A DNA stretch of 6,227 nucleotides from JASLCR01 sp046462475 (lineage in GTDB: Bacteria > Patescibacteriota > Saccharimonadia > Saccharimonadales > Saccharimonadaceae): contig JBKGVB010000025.1 in the NCBI GenBank assembly GCA_046462475.1, forward strand, positions 1 to 6,227, given 5' to 3'. The first letter of the stretch is position 1, and each line of letters begins with the position of its first letter. Positions 1-5,885 of the stretch are shown in pieces. A program made the position numbers and the translations under genes. The notes below the pieces were generated by a model. That model did not search any database and was not told the DNA's origin. It worked only from the letters and a program-made list of their open reading frames with translations.

Positions 1-67
1 GGGGCGAGATTCGAACTCGCGACCAATTGGTTAACAGCCAACTGCGCTACCGCTGCGCTACCCGGGA
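1..67 (-). tRNA. tRNA-Asn (anticodon GTT), 3' end cut by the window edge
   Basis: Read on the minus strand, the sequence folds as a cloverleaf. The 5' acceptor strand is TCCCGGG (67-61), followed by TA and a D-stem GCGC/GCGC. The anticodon stem GTTGG/CCAAT encloses the loop CTGTTAA with anticodon GTT, which reads Asn codons. A 5-nt variable loop and the T-arm GCGAG-TTCGAAT-CTCGC follow. Only CCC of the 3' acceptor strand is inside the window; it pairs with the GGG of the 5' strand. The remaining GGGA, the discriminator base and any encoded CCA lie before position 1. The gene sits 33 nt downstream of the LexA-like gene on the same strand and has its own candidate promoter. Confidence 0.95.
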
Positions 68-79
68 TTACTCCTAGGG

Positions 80-108
80 ATTATAGCGAAAAATCGCCTT
101 CTAAGCAA
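80..108 (-). promoter_or_regulatory. Candidate promoter of tRNA-Asn
   Basis: On the minus strand a perfect TATAAT -10 lies at 85-80. A partial -35, TTGCTT (108-103, 3 of 6 to TTGACA), is 17 bp upstream. Transcription would start near 73, leaving about 6 nt before the mature tRNA 5' end at 67. The -35 overlaps the last codons and stop (TAG, 103-101) of the LexA-like gene. The -10 has the GCTATAAT form seen at other promoters in this window. Confidence 0.6.
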
Positions 109-496
109 CCTCTGTCGACGGCACTATCTCTGGGGATAATTTTTGATGCAGATCGTCATAATGAAGTAGTTCGAGCGTCCGCAGTACTGCCTGCTTATCT
201 TCGTCAGGAAGCTCACTAAATACAGCCTCGACTTTCTCTGTAAATGAAGCGGTTTTTTGCTCTGGCGCACTGGCCATATGTACAACTTCAAGCGAGCGCG
301 CAGAATTATCTTTTCTGGTCAGAAAGCCTTTGGCAATCAACCCGTCAATATGTGCTGCCACCGTGGAAACAGATTTATAATCCAGTGCACGCATGATCTC
401 CCGATAACTCGGCCCATAATCATGCTCGCGAATAAAGCTCGTTACATATTCGAGCAATTCTTGCTGTTTTTTAGTCGCCCTAGGATTATTTGACAT
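101..496 (-). CDS. LexA-like winged-helix DNA-binding protein without peptidase domain
   Basis: Residues about 5-71 match the N-terminal DNA-binding domain of LexA. A K-Q-Q-E-L-L-E-Y start leads to the GPSYREI helix (28-34), the recognition-helix region SVSTVAAHIDGLIAKG (42-57) and an R-S-L-E-V wing end (67-71). LexA is normally about 200 residues, with a C-terminal S24 serine/lysine autoprotease. Here the rest is only about 60 residues, of which 84-120 are probably helical and acidic, with no S24 motifs. It therefore cannot self-cleave as classical LexA does; I infer a stand-alone repressor or regulator whose signal is unknown. The ATG at 496 is preferred because a -10 lies just upstream and no better start exists. 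GAGG stands only 1 nt before ATG, too close for a ribosome site, and AGGAG is 17 nt upstream, too far. Assignment to the LexA DNA-binding family is firm; an SOS role is not shown. Confidence 0.9.
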   Translation of the reverse strand: MSNNPRATKKQQELLEYVTSFIREHDYGPSYREIMRALDYKSVSTVAAHIDGLIAKGFLTRKDNSARSLEVVHMASAPEQKTASFTEKVEAVFSELPDEDKQAVLRTLELLHYDDLHQKLSPEIVPSTEVA

Positions 497-502
497 GCCT
501 CA

Positions 503-531
503 ATTATGACAGTCTCCTCTTATAATTTAAA
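503..531 (-). promoter_or_regulatory. Candidate promoter of the LexA-like gene, apparently leaderless
   Basis: On the minus strand, TTTAAA (531-526; 4 of 6 to TTGACA) and CATAAT (508-503; 5 of 6 to TATAAT) are separated by 17 bp. A TGn extended -10 (TGT) directly precedes CATAAT. Only 6 nt separate the -10 from the ATG, so transcription should start at or within a base or two of the start codon. Confidence 0.5.
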
Positions 532-532
532 G
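519..532. promoter_or_regulatory. Near-palindrome between divergent promoters, candidate operator
   Basis: CTTATAATTTAAAG is an inverted repeat in which 6 of 7 base pairs match. Its halves contain the -35 hexamers of both divergent promoters, TTATAA (520-525) for the plus strand and TTTAAA (531-526) for the minus strand. A dimeric repressor bound here would cover both. The neighbouring LexA-like protein is the obvious candidate to bind, but this is inference; an AT-rich 14-mer can be palindromic by chance. Confidence 0.3.
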
Positions 533-548
533 TGAAAAATGCTATACT
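520..548 (+). promoter_or_regulatory. Candidate promoter of the sugar transferase gene
   Basis: An extended -10, TGC-TATACT (TATACT at 543-548), has a weak -35 TTATAA (520-525, 3 of 6) 17 bp upstream. Transcription would begin near 555, about 7 nt before ATG 562. The form GCTATACT matches the GSTATAMT pattern of other promoters here. A second possible -10, TATAAT at 521-526, lies upstream; it ends 5 nt before the alternative GTG at 532 but has no good -35. Confidence 0.5.
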
Positions 549-561
549 TCGGCCTAGCAGT

Positions 562-2004
562 ATGCTTAGTAAAAACACCAAATTCTATAGCCTAATACTC
601 CTCGGCGCCGACTTCGTGGCACTTCTTGCCGCCTTCGGCACGGCGTATATTATTCGTGTCGACTTTGATAGCAGGCATCTCCTTACACCGGCAGATGATA
701 AAAATTATATTTTTGCCGCACTATTTATCATTCCTGTCTGGCTATTTGTACTTGGTGTCCTCGGTGCTTACCACTCCCTCACATACAATCGACGACTTGT
801 TGAATGGAGCAAGCTGGCCATGGGTGCGTTTATTGGCGTGCTCCTCGTCATCGGCTGGGAGTACGTCATTGGACATCGTATATTTCCTGCCAGGCTTGTC
901 ACCGTCTATGTACTAATAGGATCATTCCTGTTCTTGATCATTGAGCGCGAACTGTTGCGCCTCATCCGTGCACTCATGTTTCGCGCTGGCCGCGGTACGT
1001 CTCGCGTACTGATCATTGGCAACAGTGCTGCAACTCGTGATATTGCAAAGAATCTCTCCAATACTGCAAAAAGTGGTTTCAAGATCGTCGCTATCGCCGG
1101 ACCAAAAAATGTCGTCCCCGAGAATATGCATATTAAACACTTTTCTACAGTCGAGGATGCTCTTAAGCAGCTCGCAATTCAGCGCATTACGACAATCATC
1201 CAGACCGACCTCTACGATTCCTCCGACCGCAATCAAGAGATTCTCAACGCCGCATTAACCAGGCACATTTCCTACAGCTTCATTCCGGGTGAGGCGGAAT
1301 TTTATGCAGGTAAAAATACTATCGATGTCTTCCTTGGCTATCCGATTATTTCGGTATCACAAACACCTCTTATCGGCTGGGGTGCCATCGCAAAGCGTAT
1401 CTTTGATCTCATCGTCTCGGCAATTCTTCTCGTCCTCCTTTCTCCAGTCTTCCTCCTCCTATTTATCCTGCAGAAAATTCTCAACCCAGGCCCACTCTTT
1501 TTCAAGCACGAACGTCTAACCCGCTACTCAAAGCCATTTTACGTATATAAGTTCCGTTCTATGAAGCCCCAATACTCAGGCTTGAACGCCGCAGACATCT
1601 TTAAAGAAATGGGACGAGACGATCTCGTAGAAGAATACAATCGTGATTTTAAAGTAAAAAATGACCCTCGTATTACAAAGTTTGGAAAGTTCCTGCGCGA
1701 CTCATCACTCGATGAACTGCCGCAGCTTTTCAATGTCATAAAGGGCGACCTGAGCCTTGTCGGCCCGCGCCCAGTGCCAAAATATGAGCTCGACGCCAAG
1801 TTCACAAGGATACGCGGTGCACTACTGCTTTCGGTGAAATCAGGTGTTACAGGTCTTTGGCAAGTTTCTGGCCGCAATGACCTAACGACCGACCAACGCG
1901 TTAAACTCGAATTATACTATGTACAAAATTGGAGTTTTTGGCTCGATATTAAAATCCTCTTTAAGACGCTCGCCGTTGTCATACGACGTAGTGGAGCGCG
2001 CTAG
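562..2004 (+). CDS. Polyprenyl-phosphate sugar-1-phosphate transferase (WbaP/WcaJ-type)
   Basis: This is a monotopic phosphoglycosyl transferase of the bacterial sugar transferase family. It moves a sugar-1-phosphate from a nucleotide sugar to undecaprenyl-type phosphate at the inner face of the membrane, the first step of many surface glycans. Numbered from ATG 562 (480 residues), four membrane segments lie near 9-32, 49-71, 85-104 and 110-128. A Rossmann-like middle domain begins at RVLIIG (148-153). The catalytic part starts at KRIFDL (278) with its reentrant helix, then KFRSM (330-334), the Asp-Glu dyad D384-E385 in SSLDELPQL, GPRP (401-404) and the SGVTGLWQVSGRN segment. All expected catalytic motifs are present. 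The frame opens further up at GTG 532, but the best -10 lies inside that extension, so I chose ATG 562; neither start has a clear Shine-Dalgarno. The sugar cannot be read from sequence. The stop overlaps the GTG of the next gene. Confidence 0.92.
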   Translation: MLSKNTKFYSLILLGADFVALLAAFGTAYIIRVDFDSRHLLTPADDKNYIFAALFIIPVWLFVLGVLGAYHSLTYNRRLVEWSKLAMGAFIGVLLVIGWEYVIGHRIFPARLVTVYVLIGSFLFLIIERELLRLIRALMFRAGRGTSRVLIIGNSAATRDIAKNLSNTAKSGFKIVAIAGPKNVVPENMHIKHFSTVEDALKQLAIQRITTIIQTDLYDSSDRNQEILNAALTRHISYSFIPGEAEFYAGKNTIDVFLGYPIISVSQTPLIGWGAIAKRIFDLIVSAILLVLLSPVFLLLFILQKILNPGPLFFKHERLTRYSKPFYVYKFRSMKPQYSGLNAADIFKEMGRDDLVEEYNRDFKVKNDPRITKFGKFLRDSSLDELPQLFNVIKGDLSLVGPRPVPKYELDAKFTRIRGALLLSVKSGVTGLWQVSGRNDLTTDQRVKLELYYVQNWSFWLDIKILFKTLAVVIRRSGAR

Positions 2005-3122
2005 TGGCTGCACCAAAAATTGCCATTATTCACGACTGGCTTACCAATATGGGTGGCGGTGAAGATGTGGCACTCGCCTTGCTCGAGGCATTTCCAGGCT
2101 CACCAATATATACTTCTACTTACATTCCAGAAAAAGTACCGGCATTTCAAAAATATGACGTACGCACAACCTACTTACAAAACCTTCCCGGACCGCTAAA
2201 AAAACTTCACAAATTTTTCCCGATGCTCCGCGTCAGAGCATTCCAAAAACTCGATCTGTCAGAATTTGACATCATCATATCGAGCTCAAGCGCCGAGAGT
2301 AAACAAGTGCGTAAAACCCGCGACGATCAAGTGCACATCTGTTACTGCCACACGCCGATCCGCTACTACTGGAGTCACTACGGCGAGTACAAGAAAGATC
2401 CTGGCTTCGGTAAGCTAAACTGGCTTGTGCGACTGGCCATGCCCCTACTAGTTCCGTCACTGAAAAAAGCCGACTATAAAGCAGCCCAAGCGGTCGACGT
2501 ATTCATTGCCAACTCGAGCGAAGTGCAAAAACGCATTAAAAAATACTATGACAAATCAAGCGTGGTCGTGCATCCGCCAGTCGACGTTTCGCGCTTTACT
2601 CCCGCACGAACACGCAGTGATTTTTACGTCGCCCTCGGACGACAAGTTCCGTATAAGCGTGTCGACCTAGCTGTAAGCGCTGCTACGAAACTCGGTATCA
2701 AACTCAAGGTATTCGGCAACGGCAGTGAGCATGAAAAACTCGTCGCCATGGCGGGTCCATCTGTAGAATTTTTCACCGATCGCTTTGGTGATGCGTCCGA
2801 CAAAGCGGTTGAAGATGCGCTTAATCACGCCAAAGGATTTATTTTCCCGCCCGAAGAGGACTTTGGTATCGTCCCCGTGCAGGCACTTGCAGGTGGCACT
2901 CCTGTCGTAGCGTATGGCAAGGGTGGTGCACTTGATATTGTCGACAGTGAAAGTGGCATACTATTCCCTCATCAAACTACCGAATCGGTAGCCGAGGCAA
3001 TACAAGCTCTCGAGAAACATACATACCTACCAGGCACCTTGCGCCGTAAAGCAAGACGCTTTGATAAGCAACTTTTTATCACTAAGATAAGGAAGATTGC
3101 CTCAAGCCAGCTACGAGACTAG
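2004..3122 (+). CDS. GT4-family glycosyltransferase (WbaZ/mannosyltransferase-like)
   Basis: This 372-residue protein has the GT-B fold of family 4 and transfers a sugar from a nucleotide donor to a glycan or lipid acceptor at the cytoplasmic membrane face. The acceptor domain begins with KIAIIHDW and the glycine-rich GGGE loop (17-20), followed by CYCHTPIRYYW (113-123) and IANSSEVQKRI (168-178). The donor domain has VHPPVD (189-194), GRQVPYKR with R213 and K218, and PPEEDFGIVPVQA (282-294). The usual E-x7-E is E285-x7-Q293 here, so the second Glu is Gln. The GTG start shares one base with the preceding TAG (TAGTG), and GGAG (1993-1996) lies 7 nt upstream, so translation is coupled to the sugar transferase and the two probably act on one lipid-linked glycan. 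Specificity is not readable; the mannosyltransferase label rests on general family resemblance. Confidence 0.92.
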   Translation: MAAPKIAIIHDWLTNMGGGEDVALALLEAFPGSPIYTSTYIPEKVPAFQKYDVRTTYLQNLPGPLKKLHKFFPMLRVRAFQKLDLSEFDIIISSSSAESKQVRKTRDDQVHICYCHTPIRYYWSHYGEYKKDPGFGKLNWLVRLAMPLLVPSLKKADYKAAQAVDVFIANSSEVQKRIKKYYDKSSVVVHPPVDVSRFTPARTRSDFYVALGRQVPYKRVDLAVSAATKLGIKLKVFGNGSEHEKLVAMAGPSVEFFTDRFGDASDKAVEDALNHAKGFIFPPEEDFGIVPVQALAGGTPVVAYGKGGALDIVDSESGILFPHQTTESVAEAIQALEKHTYLPGTLRRKARRFDKQLFITKIRKIASSQLRD

Positions 3123-3130
3123 GTGTCCCG
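3114..3130 (-). other. Weak hairpin at the convergent gene ends
   Basis: On the minus strand CGGGAC-acctA-GTCTCG can form a 6-bp stem with one G-T pair and a 5-nt loop. It covers the stop codons of both convergent genes. On the plus strand the same stem has an A-C mismatch, so it would be more stable in the RNA of the 83-residue gene. No T-tract follows, so I do not call it an intrinsic terminator. Confidence 0.25.
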
Positions 3131-3370
3131 AGTAGTGTCTTGGTTTCGTGGCGGCACAGAAGGCATTGAGAAGCTCATCACACTCTCGTCGCCTTCACCA
3201 TGTGCGATCTCTGATAGCTGAGCTCGTCGCTGAGGAACAACCACTTGGCCGCGCACAGCTACATATCCAAACTGTCCGGGTGACACTTCGCGAAGTTCAG
3301 TCTCGATTCTCTTCGGTTGGTCAAATGTGGCTGGGTGGTTTACGCCAAGTCCTTCTTCTGATCCTGCCAT
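3119..3370 (-). CDS. Small hypothetical protein (83 aa) with a strong promoter
   Basis: I do not recognise this protein. It is soluble-looking, without signal peptide or membrane segment. A charged N-terminal part (1-30, containing QPKRIETELREV) leads to a likely beta-rich core, GQFGYVAVRGQVVVPQ (32-47), an Ala/Glu stretch, and a Pro/Arg/Asp-rich tail that is probably disordered (68-83). There is no Cys or Trp and only one Lys. Reality as a gene is supported by AAGGA (3383-3379) 8 nt before ATG and by a fully consensus promoter directed at it. It is convergent with the GT4 gene: both stops share the CTAG at 3119-3122. It follows glmS on the same strand after a 67-nt gap. The main alternative is a non-coding transcript that happens to have an open frame. 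Confidence 0.6.
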   Translation of the reverse strand: MAGSEEGLGVNHPATFDQPKRIETELREVSPGQFGYVAVRGQVVVPQRRAQLSEIAHGEGDESVMSFSMPSVPPRNQDTTRDT

Positions 3371-3408
3371 AGTTTTATTCCTTTTTGTGTTAGTGGTAGT
3401 ATGCGGTT

Positions 3409-3437
3409 ATTATAGCAAAATACTTATGCTTTGTCAA
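3409..3437 (-). promoter_or_regulatory. Fully consensus sigma-70-type promoter for the 83-aa gene
   Basis: On the minus strand a perfect TTGACA (3437-3432) and a perfect TATAAT (3414-3409) are separated by exactly 17 bp, with an extended TGC just before the -10. Transcription should start near 3402, giving a leader of about 32 nt with Shine-Dalgarno AAGGA before ATG 3370. The -35 directly abuts the glmS stop codon TAA (3440-3438). It is the strongest promoter by consensus in the window. Confidence 0.85.
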
Positions 3438-5267
3438 TTACTCGACCGTCACACTCTTTGCGAGGTTGCGCGGCTGGTCTACGTCATTACCCTTTTCTAT
3501 CGCTACATAGTAAGCGAGGAGTTGCTGCGCGATATTCATCACGATTGGTGCAAATATATCGAGCTTCGTCTTAATTCGAATTACCGTCTCAGCATCCACT
3601 GCCTTGGTGCTATTGGTGATCGCCAAAATATGTCCACCACGAGCCTTCACTTCTTGAAGGCCACTGATTGACTTGTCATAGAGCCAGTTATCCTGAAGTA
3701 GCATGACTTCAAAAAAGCGATCGTCGATCAAAGCGATCGGGCCGTGTTTCAGCTCACCGGTCGCGTATCCTTCGGCATGAATATAGCTAATTTCCTTCAG
3801 CTTCAGTGCGCCTTCAAGCGCCACTGGATAGAGTGTATCGCGACCGAGGAAGAGGGCATGGTCGTACTTTGCATACTGCTTCGCAATCTTTTTAATTTCC
3901 GAGTCTTTTTCTTTCAAAATGCGCTCGATTTCATCTGGTAGCATGGAAAGTTCATCGATATACTGGTCAAGTTCTCGAAGGCCGGCACCTTTACTCTGAG
4001 CAAGCTGCACGCCAAATATTGTCATGGCAGAGACTTGCGAAGTAAATGCCTTCGTTGAAGCAACCGAAATCTCTGGACCAGCATGCACATATACGCCACC
4101 ATCAACTTCGCGAGCGATCGTCGAACCGACTGCATTAATTACGCCAAGACACGTAACGCCTCGACGCTTGATTTCACGCAAGCACGCCAATGTATCAGCG
4201 GTCTCGCCTGACTGCGATACGATAAGCGCTACCGTGTGTTTTGGAAGATGGAAAGAGCGATAACGGAACTCTGAAGCAACCTGCACTTCGACCGTCAGTC
4301 CATCGACGAGCTGCTCCAGATAATAGGCGGCAAGCAGCCCAGCGTAATATGCCGTACCACAGCCGATAATAACCACATGCTCAACTTCACGCAGCTGAGC
4401 TTCCGTGAGGTTCAGTCCTCCTAGCTTTGCCTTGTGCTCTTCGGGGATTACGCGGCCGTTCAAGGTTGAACGCAATGTGTTTGGCTGCTCCATAATTTCT
4501 TTTAGAAGGAAGTGGTCATATCCCTGCTTTTGAATTGCAGCCATATCAATTTCAATTGTCTCAACCTTTGCGGAGATAGGCTGCGATGCGAGATCCATTA
4601 CATCAACATTATTTGCCGTACAGACTGCCATCTCTCCATCGTGCAGATAGATTGCTTCAGTTGTACGACCTACGAGTGCTGAAGCATCGCTAGCGATAAT
4701 CGTTTCTTCTGCACCGACACCGATAATAAGTGGACTGCCTTTTCTCGCAGCAACAATCTTTCCCGGCTCCCGAGACGAAACTACTGCGATACCGTACGTT
4801 CCCTTTACGATATTAAGTGCCTGTACGACAGCATTTTCCAGCTTCACATCATCCCGTTGATAAAACTCGTCGATCAGCGCAGCTAATACTTCACTATCAG
4901 TGTCGCTCTTAAAGTCATAATCGTGCTTTTTCAAGGTAGTCTTGATATCTTCATAATTTTCGATGATTCCATTGTGTACAAGGAAGATATCTCCAACTCC
5001 ATGTGGATGAGCGTTGCGCTTTGAAGGATTACCATGTGTCGCCCAACGAGTATGCCCAATGCCAACACTATCAGCATTCTTGTGTGAAGCCACCTTTGCT
5101 TCAAGTTCCGCCACCTTACCGACCGCACGAAGCTGCGTAGCTCGGCCTTTTTCAGTAAGTGTGACTACACCAGCACTATCGTAGCCACGATATTCGAGTC
5201 GCTTTAGGCCAGCTAGCAGTACATCCTGAGCTGGCTTATTGCCAATATATCCAACGATTCCGCACAT
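3438..5267 (-). CDS. glmS: Glutamine--fructose-6-phosphate aminotransferase (isomerizing)
   Basis: GlmS converts fructose-6-phosphate and glutamine to glucosamine-6-phosphate and glutamate in the cytoplasm, the committed step to UDP-GlcNAc for peptidoglycan and surface glycans. The 609-residue length equals that of the E. coli enzyme. The N-terminal class II amidotransferase domain starts MCGIVGYIG, with nucleophile Cys2 exposed after Met removal, HTRWATHG (72-79) and HNGIIENY (98-105). The isomerase half has two SIS domains: CGTAYYAG (303-310), SQSGET (351-356) and STKAFTSQ (404-411) in the first; the EGALKLKEISY region with E492 and ELKHGP with H508 in the second. The C-terminal NLAKSVTVE carries the conserved K604. 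Start ATG 5267 is supported by AAAGGA (5279-5274) 6 nt upstream. The nucleotidyltransferase gene lies 110 nt upstream on the same strand. No glmS ribozyme is evident. Confidence 0.99.
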   Translation of the reverse strand: MCGIVGYIGNKPAQDVLLAGLKRLEYRGYDSAGVVTLTEKGRATQLRAVGKVAELEAKVASHKNADSVGIGHTRWATHGNPSKRNAHPHGVGDIFLVHNGIIENYEDIKTTLKKHDYDFKSDTDSEVLAALIDEFYQRDDVKLENAVVQALNIVKGTYGIAVVSSREPGKIVAARKGSPLIIGVGAEETIIASDASALVGRTTEAIYLHDGEMAVCTANNVDVMDLASQPISAKVETIEIDMAAIQKQGYDHFLLKEIMEQPNTLRSTLNGRVIPEEHKAKLGGLNLTEAQLREVEHVVIIGCGTAYYAGLLAAYYLEQLVDGLTVEVQVASEFRYRSFHLPKHTVALIVSQSGETADTLACLREIKRRGVTCLGVINAVGSTIAREVDGGVYVHAGPEISVASTKAFTSQVSAMTIFGVQLAQSKGAGLRELDQYIDELSMLPDEIERILKEKDSEIKKIAKQYAKYDHALFLGRDTLYPVALEGALKLKEISYIHAEGYATGELKHGPIALIDDRFFEVMLLQDNWLYDKSISGLQEVKARGGHILAITNSTKAVDAETVIRIKTKLDIFAPIVMNIAQQLLAYYVAIEKGNDVDQPRNLAKSVTVE

Positions 5268-5377
5268 AGAAAATCCTTTCGTTTGGGCTTATGATTAAGC
5301 TCTTTCTATTACACACCCGTCGTGCGTAAAAGTCTACAAATTTTAGGAATTTTCTAAAAATACAAAATTACAACGAA
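5268..5377 (-). other. Intergenic leader upstream of glmS
   Basis: This AT-rich 110-nt spacer contains the glmS Shine-Dalgarno AAAGGA (5279-5274). An AT-only-type inverted repeat, TTTTAG-gaatttt-CTAAAA (5341-5359), has one G-C pair per arm, too weak to call a terminator. No -10/-35 pair here is convincing; TAGACT followed after 18 bp by GTAATA on the minus strand is the best I see. glmS may partly depend on read-through from the nucleotidyltransferase promoter. Confidence 0.4.
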
Positions 5378-5830
5378 TTATTCATTTTCGTGACCAGTTG
5401 CCTGGTTTATACGAGTCGATGAATCTGGCTTTACGTGTCCACGAATATCCGTACCGACACCGAAGACAAGCTCGATGCCATATTGGTGCGCTATATCAGA
5501 TTCAGGGATCGCCTTTTCACTATCGCGGTCACCGCCATTCGCAAATATAAGCTCGTCGTCTGGATATTTCTGAGCGAGCATTTCAAGTGTTTTTATCTGG
5601 GTCGGGTCCTCGTCGACAGACAGTACTACCTCATCGATATCCCGTAGCGCCTTCATTAGGCGCATTCGATTTTCCTCATCAAGGATGATTTTTCCTTTTT
5701 TAAGAAGTTGTTGCTTGTCGTTATTGACGATCATAATAAGCTTATCGCCCAACTTCTTACCTGCTTCGATCATATCGAGATGACCACCGTGTAATGGGTT
5801 AAAATAACCACTTTCGATTACAATTTTCAT
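5378..5830 (-). CDS. Nucleotidyltransferase of the HxGH cytidylyltransferase-like family
   Basis: This 150-residue protein belongs to the superfamily that joins CTP or ATP to a phosphorylated substrate with release of pyrophosphate. The N-terminal nucleotide-binding signature is ESGYFNPLHGGHLDMIE (6-22), with HGGH at 14-17. Next come the strand KLIMIVNND (30-38), a D-E-V-V-L-S-V-D-E-D segment (66-75), the IFANGGDRD loop (95-103) and SSTRI (137-141), which matches in place the Ser/Thr-x-x-Arg nucleotide-binding motif of these enzymes. The family includes glycerol-3-phosphate cytidylyltransferase, heptose-phosphate adenylyltransferase and related enzymes; which substrate is used here is not readable. 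ATG 5830 has no Shine-Dalgarno, and a -10 ends 7 nt before it, so it is probably leaderless. It is divergent from galE and precedes glmS, which fits a role in activated-precursor supply for surface glycans. Confidence 0.85.
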   Translation of the reverse strand: MKIVIESGYFNPLHGGHLDMIEAGKKLGDKLIMIVNNDKQQLLKKGKIILDEENRMRLMKALRDIDEVVLSVDEDPTQIKTLEMLAQKYPDDELIFANGGDRDSEKAIPESDIAHQYGIELVFGVGTDIRGHVKPDSSTRINQATGHENE

Positions 5831-5837
5831 ATTATCA

Positions 5838-5843
5838 AGTATA
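5838..5843 (-). promoter_or_regulatory. Candidate -10 element of the nucleotidyltransferase gene
   Basis: On the minus strand TATACT (5843-5838), preceded by GG, ends 7 nt before ATG 5830, placing the transcription start at the ATG. No convincing -35 is seen 16-18 bp upstream. There is no ribosome-binding site between it and the ATG. Confidence 0.5.
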
Positions 5844-5848
5844 CCGTA

Positions 5849-5878
5849 TTGGGACGACGATCACTGATAAGGTATAAT
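5849..5878 (+). promoter_or_regulatory. Candidate promoter of galE, apparently leaderless
   Basis: TTGGGA (5849-5854, 4 of 6 to TTGACA) and a perfect TATAAT (5873-5878) are 18 bp apart. The -10 ends 7 nt before ATG 5886, so transcription should start at the ATG. The spacer bases AAAGAG at 5880-5885 directly touch the ATG and are too close to act as a Shine-Dalgarno site. Confidence 0.6.
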
Positions 5879-5885
5879 CAAAGAG

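Noticed and set aside
86..97. Hairpin GCGA-AAAA-TCGC after the LexA-like gene as a terminator
   Set aside because: The stem is only 4 bp with no T-tract after it on either strand, and the site lies within the spacer of the tRNA promoter.
490..526. TTGACA (490-495) with TATAAT (521-526) as a plus-strand promoter
   Set aside because: The spacing is 25 bp, far outside the 16-19 bp range; TTGACA overlaps the start codon region of the LexA-like gene.
3148..3372. Plus-strand 74-residue open frame opposite the small minus-strand gene
   Set aside because: It has no promoter or Shine-Dalgarno, and its Leu/Arg/Ser/Gln-rich composition looks like an antisense shadow; promoter and ribosome site both point to the minus-strand frame.
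4931..5128. Open frames opposite or within glmS, the sugar transferase and the nucleotidyltransferase genes
   Set aside because: They are out-of-frame shadows of clearly conserved genes, with no supporting signals.
5341..5359. TTTTAG/CTAAAA inverted repeat as terminator of the nucleotidyltransferase gene
   Set aside because: The stem is nearly all A-T and not followed by a clear T-run on the minus strand; stability would be very low.
5268..5377. glmS ribozyme/riboswitch in the leader
   Set aside because: The 110-nt AT-rich spacer is shorter than the known ribozyme class and shows no matching double-pseudoknot helices that I can draw.
101..5830. Recoded TGA (code 4 or 25), suggested by absence of TGA stops
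   Set aside because: Six stops are too few to judge, and no full-length conserved gene contains an in-frame TGA, so the standard bacterial code explains everything.
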